Shown here in pieces: positions 18,250 through 30,034 of a DNA stretch of 35,074 bases; within the stretch, counting starts at the first letter, position 1; every line of letters begins with the position of its first letter. Source of the DNA: Bacillota bacterium (GTDB taxonomy: Bacteria; Sysuimicrobiota; Sysuimicrobiia; Sysuimicrobiales; Segetimicrobiaceae); assembly GCA_021324295.1 (NCBI GenBank), contig JAJPJJ010000021.1:1-35074 (forward strand). The letters are read 5' to 3'. A program made the translations under genes and the position numbers. Under the pieces are notes generated by a model. That model did not search any database. It was given only the letters and a program-made list of their open reading frames with translations, and was not told the DNA's origin.

Positions 18250-19548
18250 ATGAGAGCGCTCGTCGTTGGATCCGGTGGCCGGGAGCACGCCCTGGCCTGG
18301 GCGATCGCCCGGGAGCGCGGCGCCGTCCCGTTCTGCGCTCCTGGCAACCCCGGCGCCGCCGAGATCGCGACCTGCGTGGCGTGCTCCCCGATGGATCTCG
18401 ACGCCCTGGCGGACTGCGCGGAGCGATCCCGGATCGACCTCACCATCGTCGGGCCCGAAGCGCCGCTCGCAGCGGGGCTCGTCGATGTGTTCGCCCGCCG
18501 CGGCCTGCGCGCGTTGGGCCCCACCCGGGCTGCCGCGCGCCTCGAGGCCAGCAAGGTGTTCATGAAGCACCTCTGCCGGCGCTACGGGATCCCGACCGCC
18601 CCGTTCCGGGTCTTCGACGACCCCGGCCAGGCGATCGCGTACCTCCGCGGGGCGGGTCGGCCGCTCGTCGTCAAGGCCGATGGCCTGGCCGCCGGCAAGG
18701 GCGTGGTGGTCGCTTCGACGGTCGAGGAGGGGATCGCCGCGGTCGAGGCGATGATGATCGAGCGCCGGTTCGGCGATGCGGGCGCGCGGGTCGTGATCGA
18801 GGAGGCGCTCGAGGGCGAGGAGCTCAGCGTGTTCGCGCTGTGCGACGGCACGTCGCTCGTCCCCCTCATTCCGGTGCAGGACCACAAGCGCCTTCGGGAC
18901 GGCGACCGGGGTCCCAACACGGGCGGGATGGGCGCGCACGCGCCCGTCCCGCAGGCGGGGCCGGAGCTCCTCGACCGCATCACCGACGAGGTACTCGAGC
19001 CGGTCCTCTGGGCGATGGCCCAGGAGGGATGCCCCTACCGGGGCGTGTTGTTTGCCGGCCTGATGCTGACGCCGGAGGGACCGCGCGTGCTCGAGTTCAA
19101 CGTCCGGCTCGGCGATCCCGAGGCCCAGGTGCTCGTGCCGCTGCTCGCCGGGAGCCTGCTCGAGGCGGCCGAGGCGGTGCTGGCCGGCCGGGTCGACCGC
19201 TGGGCCCCGCGGTGGCGCCCGGGGGCGGCGGTGTGCGTCGTGCTGTGCGCGGACGGGTACCCGGGACGGCCCCGGACCGGGGCGCCGATCGCTGGCGTGC
19301 GCGATGCCGCGGCGCTGCCGGGGACCGTCGTCTTCCACGCCGGCACGGCGATCCGCGACGGCCGGCTCGTCACGGCGGGCGGCCGCGTCCTCAACGTCGT
19401 CGGCATGGGCGCGACGGTCGCGGAGGCCCGGGAGCGCGCGTACCGCGCCGCCGGCATGATCGAGTACGAGGGCAAGGTGTACCGCCACGATATCGGCGCG
19501 CGCGCGCAGTCTGTGGCGCGGGCGACCGCGGAGCAGCGGAGGGCGTGA
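18250..19548 (+). CDS. purD: Phosphoribosylamine-glycine ligase (GAR synthetase)
   Basis: Second step of purine synthesis: ATP-dependent joining of phosphoribosylamine and glycine. It starts MRALVVGSGGREHALAWAI, with IVGPEAPLAAGL, VVKADGLAAGKGVVVA (ATP-grasp), QDHKRLRDGDRGPNTGGMGA and FNVRLGDPEAQV. Length 432 aa is standard. ATG 18250 follows GGAGCGGGG and lies downstream of the promoter; the longer open frame upstream would begin before the transcription start. It opens a long purine operon; purE starts 2 nt after its stop. Confidence 0.97.
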   Translation: MRALVVGSGGREHALAWAIARERGAVPFCAPGNPGAAEIATCVACSPMDLDALADCAERSRIDLTIVGPEAPLAAGLVDVFARRGLRALGPTRAAARLEASKVFMKHLCRRYGIPTAPFRVFDDPGQAIAYLRGAGRPLVVKADGLAAGKGVVVASTVEEGIAAVEAMMIERRFGDAGARVVIEEALEGEELSVFALCDGTSLVPLIPVQDHKRLRDGDRGPNTGGMGAHAPVPQAGPELLDRITDEVLEPVLWAMAQEGCPYRGVLFAGLMLTPEGPRVLEFNVRLGDPEAQVLVPLLAGSLLEAAEAVLAGRVDRWAPRWRPGAAVCVVLCADGYPGRPRTGAPIAGVRDAAALPGTVVFHAGTAIRDGRLVTAGGRVLNVVGMGATVAEARERAYRAAGMIEYEGKVYRHDIGARAQSVARATAEQRRA

Positions 19549-19550
19549 CG

Positions 19551-20102
19551 ATGGCAGTTCGCCGGGATGCGGCGCCCCGGGTGGGCATCCTCATGGGCAG
19601 CGACTCGGACCTGCCGGTGATGCGGGAGGCCGGTCGCGTGCTCACGGAGTTCGGCGTGCCGTACGAGCTGACGATCGCCTCGGCCCACCGCTCGCCGGCC
19701 CGCGTGGACCGGTACGCGAGCGAGGCGGAGGGCCGGGGGCTCGCGGTGCTGATCGCCGGCGCCGGGGGCGCGGCCCACCTCGCCGGCGTGCTCGCGGCGC
19801 GGACGGTCCTGCCCGTGATCGGCGTGCCGCTCGGCGGCTCCGCGATCGGCGGGTTCGACGCGCTGCTCGCGACCGTGCAGATGCCCGCGGGCGTCCCGGT
19901 GGCGACGGTGGGGATCGGCGGCGCCCGCAACGCGGCGCTGCTGGCGGTCCAGATCCTTGCGACCGGGGACCCCGAGCTCCGGGAGCGGTTGCGGGCCTAC
20001 AAGGCGCGGCTCGCCGCCGAGGTCGAGGAGAAGGCCGGCCGCCTCGCCGCGTCCCCGGAGCCCGGCATGGTGCCGCCGCGGCCTCCGCGGGAGGCCCCGT
20101 AG
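19551..20102 (+). CDS. purE: N5-carboxyaminoimidazole ribonucleotide mutase (class I PurE)
   Basis: Rearranges N5-CAIR to CAIR. It shows ILMGSDSDLPVM, SAHRSP with catalytic His-46, and GAGGAAHLAGVLAARTVLPVIGVP, which resembles the class I form. Class I enzymes normally need PurK to make N5-CAIR, yet no purK is in this operon. Length 183 aa, with ~20 Pro/Arg-rich residues at the end. ATG 19551 is favoured; GTG 19545 is also in frame. purA begins immediately after the stop. Confidence 0.95.
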   Translation: MAVRRDAAPRVGILMGSDSDLPVMREAGRVLTEFGVPYELTIASAHRSPARVDRYASEAEGRGLAVLIAGAGGAAHLAGVLAARTVLPVIGVPLGGSAIGGFDALLATVQMPAGVPVATVGIGGARNAALLAVQILATGDPELRERLRAYKARLAAEVEEKAGRLAASPEPGMVPPRPPREAP

Positions 20103-21389
20103 ATGCCCGTCACCGCGGTCGTCGGCGCGCAGTGGGGCGACGAGGGGAAGGGCAAGATCGTCGATACCCTCGCGGCCCACGCCGACATGGTGATCCGGTA
20201 CAACGGCGGCAACAACGCCGGCCACACGATCCAGAACCGCTACGGCACGTTCCGGCTCCACTTGCTGCCGTCCGGCATCTTCCACCCGGCCGCGCAGTGC
20301 ATCATCGGCCCGGGCGTCGTCGTCAACCCCGAGGTGCTGCTCGCGGAGATCGCCGAGGTGGAGCGCGTCGGCCTGCCGGCCCGGGGACGCCTGTGGGTGT
20401 CGGACCGCGCCCACCTGATCTTCCCGCACCACATCCTCACCGACGAGCTGGAGGAGGCCGCGCGCGGCGGGAGCCCGCACGGGACGACGAAGCAGGGCAT
20501 CTGGCCCGTGTACAGCGACAAGGCCGCGCGGATCGGCATCCGGCTGGGCGACCTGGCCGAGGGGGCCCACCTCGCCGCGCAGCTCGCGTTCATCGCGGAG
20601 CGGAAGACGGCCCTGCTCCAGGCCGCGTACCGGCACGAGCGCGTGGATGCCGCGCAGCTGCTCGCCGCCTGCGCGCGGTGGTACGAGCAGCTCGGCCCCT
20701 ACATCGCGGACACCCACCCGCTCGTCCAGGAGGCGCTGCGCGGGGACCGGGCGCTGCTGCTGGAAGGCCAGCTGGGCGTGATGCGCGATCTCGACTGGGG
20801 GCTGTATCCCTACGTCACGTCCTCCACGACGCTGCCGGGCGGCGCGTGCGCCGGCGCCGGGATCCCGCCGTACCGGATCACGCGCGTGCTCGGCGTCGCC
20901 AAGGCGTACACGACGGCGGTGGGCGCCGGCCCGATGCCGACGGAGCTGCGCGATGAGACCGGCGACCGGCTCCGCGAGCTGGGCCAGGAGTTCGGGGCCA
21001 CGACGCGCCGGCCCCGCCGGTGCGGGTGGTTCGACGGGGTGGCGGCGCGGTGGGCCGCCGAGGTCGCGGGGTTCACGCACCTGGCCGTGACCAAGCTCGA
21101 CGTCTTCGACTCCTTCGATGTGATCCGGATCGCCGTCGCGTACCGCCTCGGCGACCGGACGCTGCACGCGGTGCCCCATACCGCGGCGATGGCGCGCGTC
21201 GAGCCCGTCTACGAGGAGCTGCCGGGGTGGCGCCGCCCGACCCAGGGGGCGCGGCGGCTCGGCGAGCTGCCGGTCGAGGCGCGGACGCTGTTGCGGCGGA
21301 TCGAGGAGATCGTCGGCGTGCCGATCGCGATCGTCGGCGTGGGGCCGGGGCGGGGCGATGTGATCTTCTGCCAGGAGGGTTGGGCGTGA
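20103..21389 (+). CDS. purA: Adenylosuccinate synthetase
   Basis: GTP-dependent conversion of IMP and aspartate to adenylosuccinate, the first committed AMP step. It begins MPVTAVVGAQWGDEGKGKIVD; Asp-13 and His-41 (NNAGHT) fall at the same numbers as in E. coli PurA. EGQLGVMRDLDWGLYPYVTSS, GVAKAYTTAVGAGPMPTE and VTKLDVFDSF are further signatures. Length 428 aa. ATG directly abuts the purE stop, and its TGA overlaps the purB GTG. purA is often unlinked from the IMP genes, so its place here is notable. Confidence 0.97.
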   Translation: MPVTAVVGAQWGDEGKGKIVDTLAAHADMVIRYNGGNNAGHTIQNRYGTFRLHLLPSGIFHPAAQCIIGPGVVVNPEVLLAEIAEVERVGLPARGRLWVSDRAHLIFPHHILTDELEEAARGGSPHGTTKQGIWPVYSDKAARIGIRLGDLAEGAHLAAQLAFIAERKTALLQAAYRHERVDAAQLLAACARWYEQLGPYIADTHPLVQEALRGDRALLLEGQLGVMRDLDWGLYPYVTSSTTLPGGACAGAGIPPYRITRVLGVAKAYTTAVGAGPMPTELRDETGDRLRELGQEFGATTRRPRRCGWFDGVAARWAAEVAGFTHLAVTKLDVFDSFDVIRIAVAYRLGDRTLHAVPHTAAMARVEPVYEELPGWRRPTQGARRLGELPVEARTLLRRIEEIVGVPIAIVGVGPGRGDVIFCQEGWA

Positions 21390-22750
21390 TCCCCCGATAC
21401 ACCTCCCCCGAGATGGCGGCGCTGTGGAGCGCCGAGACGAAGTTCGCGACGTGGCTGGAGATCGAGCTGCTCGCGGCGGAGGCGCAGGCCCGCCTCGGGC
21501 GGATCCCCGAGGAGGCGGCCCGCCGGCTGCGCGAGCGCGCGCGGGTCCCAAGCGTCGCCCGGATCGAGGAGCTCGAAGAGCGCGAGACGCGGCACGATGT
21601 CGTGGCGTTCCTCCGCGTCGTCGGGGAGACGGTGGGGGAGGACGCCCGCTACCTGCACCTCGGGCTGGGCTCCGCCGACGTGGTGGATACGGCGCTGTCC
21701 GTGCTGATGGTCCGGGCCGCGGACCTCATCGCCGCGCAGCTCGAGCGCGTCCGCCGGGCGCTGGCGTCCCTCGCCCGGACGCACCGGGCCACGGTGATGG
21801 CGGGCCGGACGCACGGGGTGCACGCCGAGCCGATCACCTTCGGCCTGAAGGCGGCGCTCTGGTACGCGGAGGCCGGCCGGGCCGTGGAGCGCCTGCGGCG
21901 CGCCCGCGAGGTGATCCGCGTGGGCAAGCTCTCCGGCGAGGTCGGCACCTTTGCACACACCCCGCCGGAGGTCGAGGCGTACGTCTGCGAGCGCCTGGGC
22001 CTGCAGCCGGCGCCGATCTCCTCGCAGATCCTGCAGCGCGACCGGCACGCCGAGTACCTCGCCCACTGCGCCGTGGTCGCCGGCACGCTCGAGAAGATCG
22101 CCACGGAGATCCGCACCCTGCAGCGCACCGAGGTGCGCGAGGTCGAGGAGCCGTTCGCGGAGCGGCAGACCGGGTCGTCCGCGATGCCGCACAAGCGCAA
22201 CCCGATCATCTCGGAGCGGGTCGCGGGCCTCGCGCGCGTCGTGCGCGGGTACGCCGTGGCGGCGCTCGAGGACATGGCGCTCTGGGGCGAGCGCGACCTC
22301 ACCCAATCCTCGGTGGAGCGCGTCATCGTCCCGGACGCGACGACGGTGCTGGAGTACATGGCCCGCAAGCTGGCGGGCGTCCTCGAGGGGTTGCGGGTGT
22401 ACCCCGAGCAGATGCGGGCCAACCTGGAGCGCACGGGCGGCCTCGTCTACTCGCACCGGGTGCTGCTCGCGCTCATCGAGAAGGGGCTGAGCCGCGAGGA
22501 GGCCTACCGCACCGTCCAATCGGCCGCGATGGCCGCGTGGGAGGGCCGGGGGCGCTTCCGCGACCTCCTGCGGGGAGCGGGGGTCCTCAGCGACGCGGAG
22601 GTGGACGCCTGCTTCGACCCGCGGCCGTCCCTGCGCCATGTCGATGAGATCTTCCGCCGCGTCGGCCTGGATGGGGCGGCGGCTGCGGAGACGCCGTCAC
22701 GTGAGGAGCACAGCGCCCGCGCGGGCGCCCGGGAGGAGGGGCAGCGATGA
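21386..22750 (+). CDS. purB: Adenylosuccinate lyase
   Basis: Cleaves SAICAR in IMP synthesis and adenylosuccinate in AMP synthesis, so it links purC and purA functions in this operon. The fumarase-superfamily signature GSSAMPHKRNP is at residues 263-273 with the catalytic Ser; GRTHGVHAEPITFGLK, RDRHAEYLAHCAV and LWGERDLTQSSVER are also present. Start GTG 21386 overlaps the purA stop (GTGA). Length 454 aa, with a ~25-residue Glu/Ala-rich tail. Its stop overlaps the purC ATG. Confidence 0.97.
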   Translation: MIPRYTSPEMAALWSAETKFATWLEIELLAAEAQARLGRIPEEAARRLRERARVPSVARIEELEERETRHDVVAFLRVVGETVGEDARYLHLGLGSADVVDTALSVLMVRAADLIAAQLERVRRALASLARTHRATVMAGRTHGVHAEPITFGLKAALWYAEAGRAVERLRRAREVIRVGKLSGEVGTFAHTPPEVEAYVCERLGLQPAPISSQILQRDRHAEYLAHCAVVAGTLEKIATEIRTLQRTEVREVEEPFAERQTGSSAMPHKRNPIISERVAGLARVVRGYAVAALEDMALWGERDLTQSSVERVIVPDATTVLEYMARKLAGVLEGLRVYPEQMRANLERTGGLVYSHRVLLALIEKGLSREEAYRTVQSAAMAAWEGRGRFRDLLRGAGVLSDAEVDACFDPRPSLRHVDEIFRRVGLDGAAAAETPSREEHSARAGAREEGQR

Positions 22751-23733
22751 GCGATGTGGTGAGAGCGGATGGGTCGGTGCGAGACGACCTGCGGTCCGGC
22801 GCCGTCATGGAGACCCACCTCGATGCCCCGCTGTTCGCGCGCGGCAAGGTGCGCGACGTCTACGATCTCGGCGACCGCCTGCTGCTCGTGGCGACGGACC
22901 GCCTCTCCGCGTTCGACTGCGTGCTGCCAACCGGCATCCCGGACCGCGGGCGGGTGCTGACCGGGCTCTCGGCGTTCTGGTTCGACCGCCTGGCCGGGAT
23001 CGTCCGGACACACTACATCACGACAGACCCGGATCGGTGTCCGCCGTCGCTCGGCGAGCCCGTGCGCGCGCTCGCCGGCCGGGCGATGCTCGTGCGGAAG
23101 TGCCGGCGGATCGATTTCGAGTGCGTCGTCCGCGGGTACCTGGCCGGGTCGGCCTGGCAGGAGTACCGGGCCACCGGGCGGGCCGGCGGCAGGGCGCTGC
23201 CGGCGGGGCTGCGGCCCGGCAGCCGGCTCCCCGAGCCGATCTTCACGCCCGCGACCAAGGCCACGAGCGGCCACGACGAGACGATCACGCCCGCCGAGAT
23301 GGCGCGCCGGATCGGCGCGCCCCTCGCCCGGCGCCTCGAGGAGGCGAGCCTGGCGCTGTACGGCGCGGCTGCGGCCACCGCGGAGCGGTGTGGGTTCATC
23401 CTCGTGGACACGAAGTTCGAGTTCGGGCTGGAGGGAGACGAGCTCGTGCTGATCGACGAGGCCGTAACCCCGGACTCGTCGCGGTTCTGGGACGCGGCCG
23501 CCTACGCGGCCACCGGCTCCACGGAGAGCTTCGACAAGCAGGTGGTGCGCGACTACCTCGAGCGCATCGGGTGGGACAAGGTCCCGCCGGCCCCCGCGCT
23601 GCCCTCCGAGGTCGTCGAGGCCACACGACAGCGGTACCTGGAGGTGTACCGTCGCCTCGTGGGACATCCCCTGGCGGCGCCGGCGGCGGGCGCCGGTCGC
23701 TCCGCGCGCGCGGACGGACCGGGGACCCACTGA
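22747..23733 (+). CDS. purC: Phosphoribosylaminoimidazole-succinocarboxamide synthase
   Basis: ATP-dependent joining of CAIR and aspartate to SAICAR. It shows FARGKVRDVYDLGDRLLLVATDRLSAFD, KCRRIDFECVVRGYLAGSAWQEY, FTPATKATSGHDE, LVDTKFEFGL and DEAVTPDSSRFWD. Length 328 aa matches the long actinobacterial/fungal type. ATG 22747 overlaps the purB stop (ATGA); an internal ATG at 22807 would start closer to the conserved domain. The last ~20 residues are Ala/Gly-rich. A 401-nt repeat-filled gap follows. Confidence 0.96.
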   Translation: MSDVVRADGSVRDDLRSGAVMETHLDAPLFARGKVRDVYDLGDRLLLVATDRLSAFDCVLPTGIPDRGRVLTGLSAFWFDRLAGIVRTHYITTDPDRCPPSLGEPVRALAGRAMLVRKCRRIDFECVVRGYLAGSAWQEYRATGRAGGRALPAGLRPGSRLPEPIFTPATKATSGHDETITPAEMARRIGAPLARRLEEASLALYGAAAATAERCGFILVDTKFEFGLEGDELVLIDEAVTPDSSRFWDAAAYAATGSTESFDKQVVRDYLERIGWDKVPPAPALPSEVVEATRQRYLEVYRRLVGHPLAAPAAGAGRSARADGPGTH

Positions 23734-23748
23734 CCGCGGCGTGGAGGG

Positions 23749-24114
23749 ATGGCAGTGGACGCAAAGCGCGTTGTCCCGGCCGCTGGGGGCCCGAGCCTGT
23801 CGCCGGGTCTCGCGACGTGGAACGCCGGCAGGGGAAGTGAAGCATCGTGCTCCGTGCGCTGGGGGCCCGGGCCTGTCGCTGGGTCTCGCGACGTGGAACG
23901 CCGGCAGGGGAAGTGAAGGATCGTGCCCCATGCGATGGGGGCCCGGGCCTTTAGACCCCGGCACCGCACGTGGGCAAACGGCAGGGGACGCGAGGCGTGC
24001 TGCCCCGGCCGCTGGGGGCCCGGGCCGTTAGACCCCGGGCACCGCACGTGGGCAAACGGCAGGGGACGCGAGGCGCGCTGCCCCGGCCGCTGGGGGCCCG
24101 GGCCTTTAGACTAA
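23749..24114 (+). repeat. Five tandem ~77-bp repeats between purC and purS
   Basis: The core GCTGGGGGCCC (GATGGGGGCCC in unit 3) recurs at 23782, 23858, 23934, 24011 and 24089, a period of 76, 76, 77 and 78 nt. Each full unit opens with GGCAGGGG and ends near ACGTGG(G)..AAC. Units 1-2 share CTGTCGC(T/C)GGGTCTCGCGACGTGG after the core; units 3-5 carry (C/G)TTTAGAC or CGTTAGAC and, in 3-4, CCGCACGTGGGCAAAC. Unit 4 can fold GCCCGGG against CCCGGGC. There is no unique spacer, so this is not CRISPR. The 401-nt purC-purS gap contains nothing else recognised except the purS ribosome-binding site. Confidence 0.9.
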
Positions 24115-24134
24115 CTGCGAGAAGAGGACAGCGC

Positions 24135-24377
24135 GTGGCGGTGCGGACGGTCCGGATCATCGTGACGCTCAAGCCGGGCGTCCTCGACGCGCCCGGGCAG
24201 GCGATCCAGAAGGGCCTCGACGCGCTCGGCCACCGAGGCGTGGAGAAGGTACGCGCCGGCCGGTACTTCGAGCTCGAGGTGCGGGACGCGGACGATCTCG
24301 AGCAGCGTGTCCGCGAGATGTGCGAGGGGTTCCTCGCCAACACGCTCATCGAGGAGTACCGCTACGAGATCGTGTGA
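24135..24377 (+). CDS. purS: FGAM synthetase subunit PurS
   Basis: Small 80-aa subunit that joins PurQ and PurL in formylglycinamidine ribonucleotide synthetase. It reads VRIIVTLKPGVLDAPGQAI, LGHRGVEKVRAGRYFEL and a C-terminal ANTLIEEYRYEI, typical of PurS. GTG 24135 is chosen because GAAGAGGA lies just upstream; the frame remains open back into the tandem repeats, which is not coding-like. A 128-nt gap without a gene separates it from purQ. Confidence 0.95.
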   Translation: MAVRTVRIIVTLKPGVLDAPGQAIQKGLDALGHRGVEKVRAGRYFELEVRDADDLEQRVREMCEGFLANTLIEEYRYEIV

Positions 24378-24505
24378 GCGGCGCTTGCCGCCGGGCGCGG
24401 AGGGTGCGAGGGGCTGTCCTGCGCGGAGCTTCGACGTAGCGGCTCTTCCTGGCGGGCGCGCGTGACGCCCGAGGTGCCGGGCCGACGACGACGGAGGAGG
24501 CGGGC

Positions 24506-25233
24506 ATGGAGATCGGCATCGTGGTGTTCCCCGGCAGCAACTGCGACGCGGACACCTATCATGCGATCCGCGAGGTCCTCGGGCGGGCGGCCCAGTACGT
24601 CTGGCACGAGGAGCGCACGCTCCGGGGCCTCGACGCCGTGATCCTTCCCGGCGGCTTCTCGTACGGCGACTACCTGCGCGCCGGCGCGATCGCCGCGACC
24701 TCCCCGGCGGTCCGGGCGCTGCGGCCGTACGTGGCGCAGGGAGGGATCGTGCTGGGCATCTGCAACGGGTTCCAGGTGCTCCTCGAGGCGGGGCTCCTGC
24801 CAGGCGCGATGCAGCCCAACGCCGGCGGCCGGTTCCGGTGCGAGTTCGTGCACCTGCGCACGGAGCGGTCGGACACCCCGTTCACCTGCGGGCTGGCGCC
24901 CGGCCAGGTGCTCAGGATCCCGATCGCGCACGCGGAGGGACGGTACTACGCCGACCCCGGCACCCGCGTTCTGCTCGCCGCCCACCGGCAGATCGTGTTC
25001 CGCTACTGCGACGCGCAGGGAGCGGTGACCCCGGACGCCAACCCGAACGGCGCGATGGACGCGATCGCCGGCCTCGCGAGCCCCTCCGGAGCCGTCCTCG
25101 GCCTGATGCCGCACCCCGAGCGGGCGAGCGAGGACGTGCTCGGCAGCGCGGACGGCCGCCTCATCTTCGAGTCCCTGGCGCGCTGGATCTACTCGGGCCG
25201 CCGGCTGCCGGCGCAGTCCGTGGAGGCTCACTA

Positions 25234-25234
<1 letters not shown>
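24506..25234 (+). CDS. purQ: FGAM synthetase glutaminase subunit PurQ
   Basis: Class I glutamine amidotransferase that supplies ammonia to PurL. It has [25 protein letters not shown], nucleophile Cys-86 in GICNGFQVL, and His-203/Glu-205 in MPHPERA. Length 242 aa. ATG 24506 follows GGAGGAGGCGGGC. Its TAG overlaps the GTG of purL by one base. Confidence 0.97.
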
Positions 25235-27502
<2,268 letters not shown>

Positions 27503-27516
<14 letters not shown>

Positions 27517-28912
27517 GCTGCGGGAGGAGTGCGGCGTCTTCGGGATCCGGACCGAGGGCGAGGCGGCGCCGTACATCCACCTGGGGCTGTACGCGCTCCA
27601 GCACCGCGGTCAGGAGAGCGCGGGGATCGCCACGTTCGACGGCGAGCGCGTCCACCTCGTCAAGGAGATGGGGCTTGTCGCGCAGGTCTTCACGCCCGAG
27701 CGGCTCGCCGGGTTGCGCGGGGGGATCGGCATCGGCCACGTCCGGTACTCCACGATGGGAGGGGCGCGGCGGGAGAACGCGCAGCCGTTTCTCGAGCCGA
27801 CGCCGTGGGGCACGCTTGCGCTCGCCCACAACGGGAACCTGGTGAACGCGCCGCTGCTGCGAGCCGAGCTGGAGGCCGCCGGGTGCCGGTTCGAGGCGAC
27901 ATCGGACACCGAGATCATCACCAAGCTGATCGCCACGTCCCCGGCGCCGACGCTCGAGGAGGCCGTGGCCGCGTGCATGGCGCGGCTGCGCGGCGCGTAC
28001 ACCATCGTCGCGATGGTCGGGGACACGCTGCTCGCGTTCCGGGACGCGCACGGCATCCGGCCGCTCGCGGTGGGACGGCGCGGCGCGGACGTCGTCTTCG
28101 CCTCGGAGAGCTGCGCGTTCGACCACATCGGGGCGGAGCCGGTCCGCGACGTCGGCCCGGGCGAGCTGCTCGCGGCGGACGCCGGCGGGCTGCGGGCCAC
28201 CCAGGTGCTCCCCCGCGCGGGGCGCGCGTCCTGCGTGTTCGAGTACATCTACTTCGCCCGGCCGGATACGGTGCTCGATGCGCAGAACGTCCACCATGTC
28301 CGGCGCCGCATGGGGCGCGTGCTCGCCCGCGAGCATCCGGCCGCGGCGGACATCGTGATCGCGGTCCCCGACTCCGGCACTTCGGCGGCGATGGGCTACG
28401 CCGAGACGAGCGGGATCGCGCTCGAGGTCGGGCTGGTCAAGAACCGGTACGTCGGTCGCACCTTCATCCAGCCGGACCCCTCGCAGCGGGACTTCGGGGT
28501 CCGCGTCAAGCTCAACCCGGTCGAGGAGGTCATCGCCGGGCGGCGCGTCGTCCTCGTCGACGACTCGATCGTCCGCGGGACCACCAGCCGGCAGATCGTG
28601 CGCATGCTCCGCCACGTGGGCGCGCGGGAGGTGCACGTCCGCATCTCGTCCCCTCCGATCACGCACGCGTGCTTCTACGGGATCGACACGAGCAACCGGG
28701 GCGAGCTCATCGCAGCGCGTCTGTCGATCGAGGAGATCCGGCGGGAGATCGAGGCGGACACGCTCGGATACCTCAGCGTGTCCGGGCTCGTCGAGGCGCT
28801 CGGCCTGCCGCGCCGGGACCTGTGCCTGGCCTGCCTCACGGGCACGTACCCCACCGAGACGCCCACCGCGGCGCTGGCGGGGCGGTTCGCGCTGGAGGCG
28901 CAACGCCGCTAG
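27503..28912 (+). CDS. purF: Amidophosphoribosyltransferase (glutamine PRPP amidotransferase)
   Basis: First committed step of purine synthesis: PRPP and glutamine to phosphoribosylamine. A 9-residue propeptide precedes catalytic Cys-10 (CGVFGI). [21 protein letters not shown], the PRPP loop [16 protein letters not shown] and all four iron-sulfur cysteines of the B. subtilis type are visible ([23 protein letters not shown]), so a [4Fe-4S] cluster and propeptide processing are expected. Length 469 aa. ATG 27503 lies inside the end of purL. Confidence 0.97.
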
Positions 28913-28944
28913 TGCGGCGCCGCAGACGCTCCGCGGACGCCGCC

Positions 28945-30003
28945 ATGCCCGGCCGGTCCCTGACCTACCGCGACGCGGGAGTCGACCGTGACGCCGCGGA
29001 GGCGGTCCTGGCCGCGCTGCGGGGCCGGATCCGGGCGACCTACCGGGACGGCGTTCTCGGATCGGGCGGCGAGTTCGGCGGGTTGTTCCGTCTTGCCGGC
29101 CCCCGGGATCCGGTGCTCGTCAGCTCGATCGACGGCGTCGGCACCAAGACCCGGATCGCCGCCGTGCTGGGCCGGTGGCGCGGGATCGGCATGGACATCG
29201 TGGCGCATGGCGCGAACGACGTGCTCTGCCACGGCGCCACACCGCTATTCATGCTGGACTACGTCGCCGCCTCCTCCCTCGACCCGCGCGCCACGACCGA
29301 GGTGATCGCCGGCATCGCGGACGCGTGCCGGGAGCAGGGGATCGCGCTCGTGGGCGGGGAGACGGCCGAGATGCCGGGGCTCTACGCGCCTGGCGAGCTC
29401 GACGTCGTCGGCTGCACCGTCGGCGTCGTAGAGCGGGACCGCCTGATCACCGGCGAGGCCATCCGGCCGGGAGACGCGATCGTGGGGCTCGCAAGCGACG
29501 GCCTGCACACGAACGGCTACTCGCTCGCCCGCGCCGTCCTGCTGCCGCGCCGCGGCCGCGCCGGGGCCGAGGCGCTCCGCCGCGCGCTCGCGGCCGTCCC
29601 CCCGGGCCTGGGCGAGCCGCTCGGCGACGCGCTGCTGCGGCCGCACCGGCCGTACGCGCGTCCGGTGCTGGCCCTGCGCGAGCGCGTCGAGATCCACGGG
29701 ATCGCCCACGTCACCGGGGGCGGCATCGCGGGGAACCTCGTCCGCATCCTGCCGGAGGGGTGCCGGGCGCGCCTCGCCCGCGGGCGGTGGCCCGTGCCGC
29801 CGCTGTTCTCCCTGCTGCAGCGGCGCGGGGGCGTCGCCGACGAGGAGATGTTCCGCACGCTCAACATGGGCCTCGGGCTGCTCCTCGTCCTCGCCGCCGG
29901 CGGGGAGGACGCCGCGGTCGCGCACCTCGAAGAGGCGGGGGAGCGCGCCTGGGTCGTGGGCGAAGTCGCGGCCGGCGTGCGCGGGGTGGAGATCGCGGCG
30001 TAG
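28945..30003 (+). CDS. purM: Phosphoribosylformylglycinamidine cyclo-ligase (AIR synthetase)
   Basis: ATP-dependent ring closure of FGAM to AIR. It has LTYRDAGVDRDAAEAVL, SSIDGVGTKTRIA, DIVAHGANDVLCHGATPLFMLDY, GGETAEMPGLY, GLASDGLHTNGYSLAR and HVTGGGIAGNLVRILP. ATG 28945 starts right before the conserved TYRDAG segment (352 aa) but lacks a good ribosome-binding site; GTG 28912, overlapping the purF stop, is an alternative that adds 11 mostly Arg/Ala residues. purN follows after ~30 nt. Confidence 0.96.
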   Translation: MPGRSLTYRDAGVDRDAAEAVLAALRGRIRATYRDGVLGSGGEFGGLFRLAGPRDPVLVSSIDGVGTKTRIAAVLGRWRGIGMDIVAHGANDVLCHGATPLFMLDYVAASSLDPRATTEVIAGIADACREQGIALVGGETAEMPGLYAPGELDVVGCTVGVVERDRLITGEAIRPGDAIVGLASDGLHTNGYSLARAVLLPRRGRAGAEALRRALAAVPPGLGEPLGDALLRPHRPYARPVLALRERVEIHGIAHVTGGGIAGNLVRILPEGCRARLARGRWPVPPLFSLLQRRGGVADEEMFRTLNMGLGLLLVLAAGGEDAAVAHLEEAGERAWVVGEVAAGVRGVEIAA

Positions 30004-30034
30004 GCGGCCGCGCATCCTGGGGAGGATGTCATCC

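Noticed and set aside
23749-24114. Tandem array read as tRNA cluster or CRISPR
   Set aside because: The 76-nt period is tRNA-like, but there is no T-loop GGTTCGAAT-type sequence or cloverleaf. The whole unit repeats without unique spacers, so it is not CRISPR.
23970-24134. Longer purS frame running back into the tandem repeats
   Set aside because: The open frame is a by-product of high GC and repeat length; GTG 24135 has a ribosome-binding site and gives a normal 80-aa PurS.
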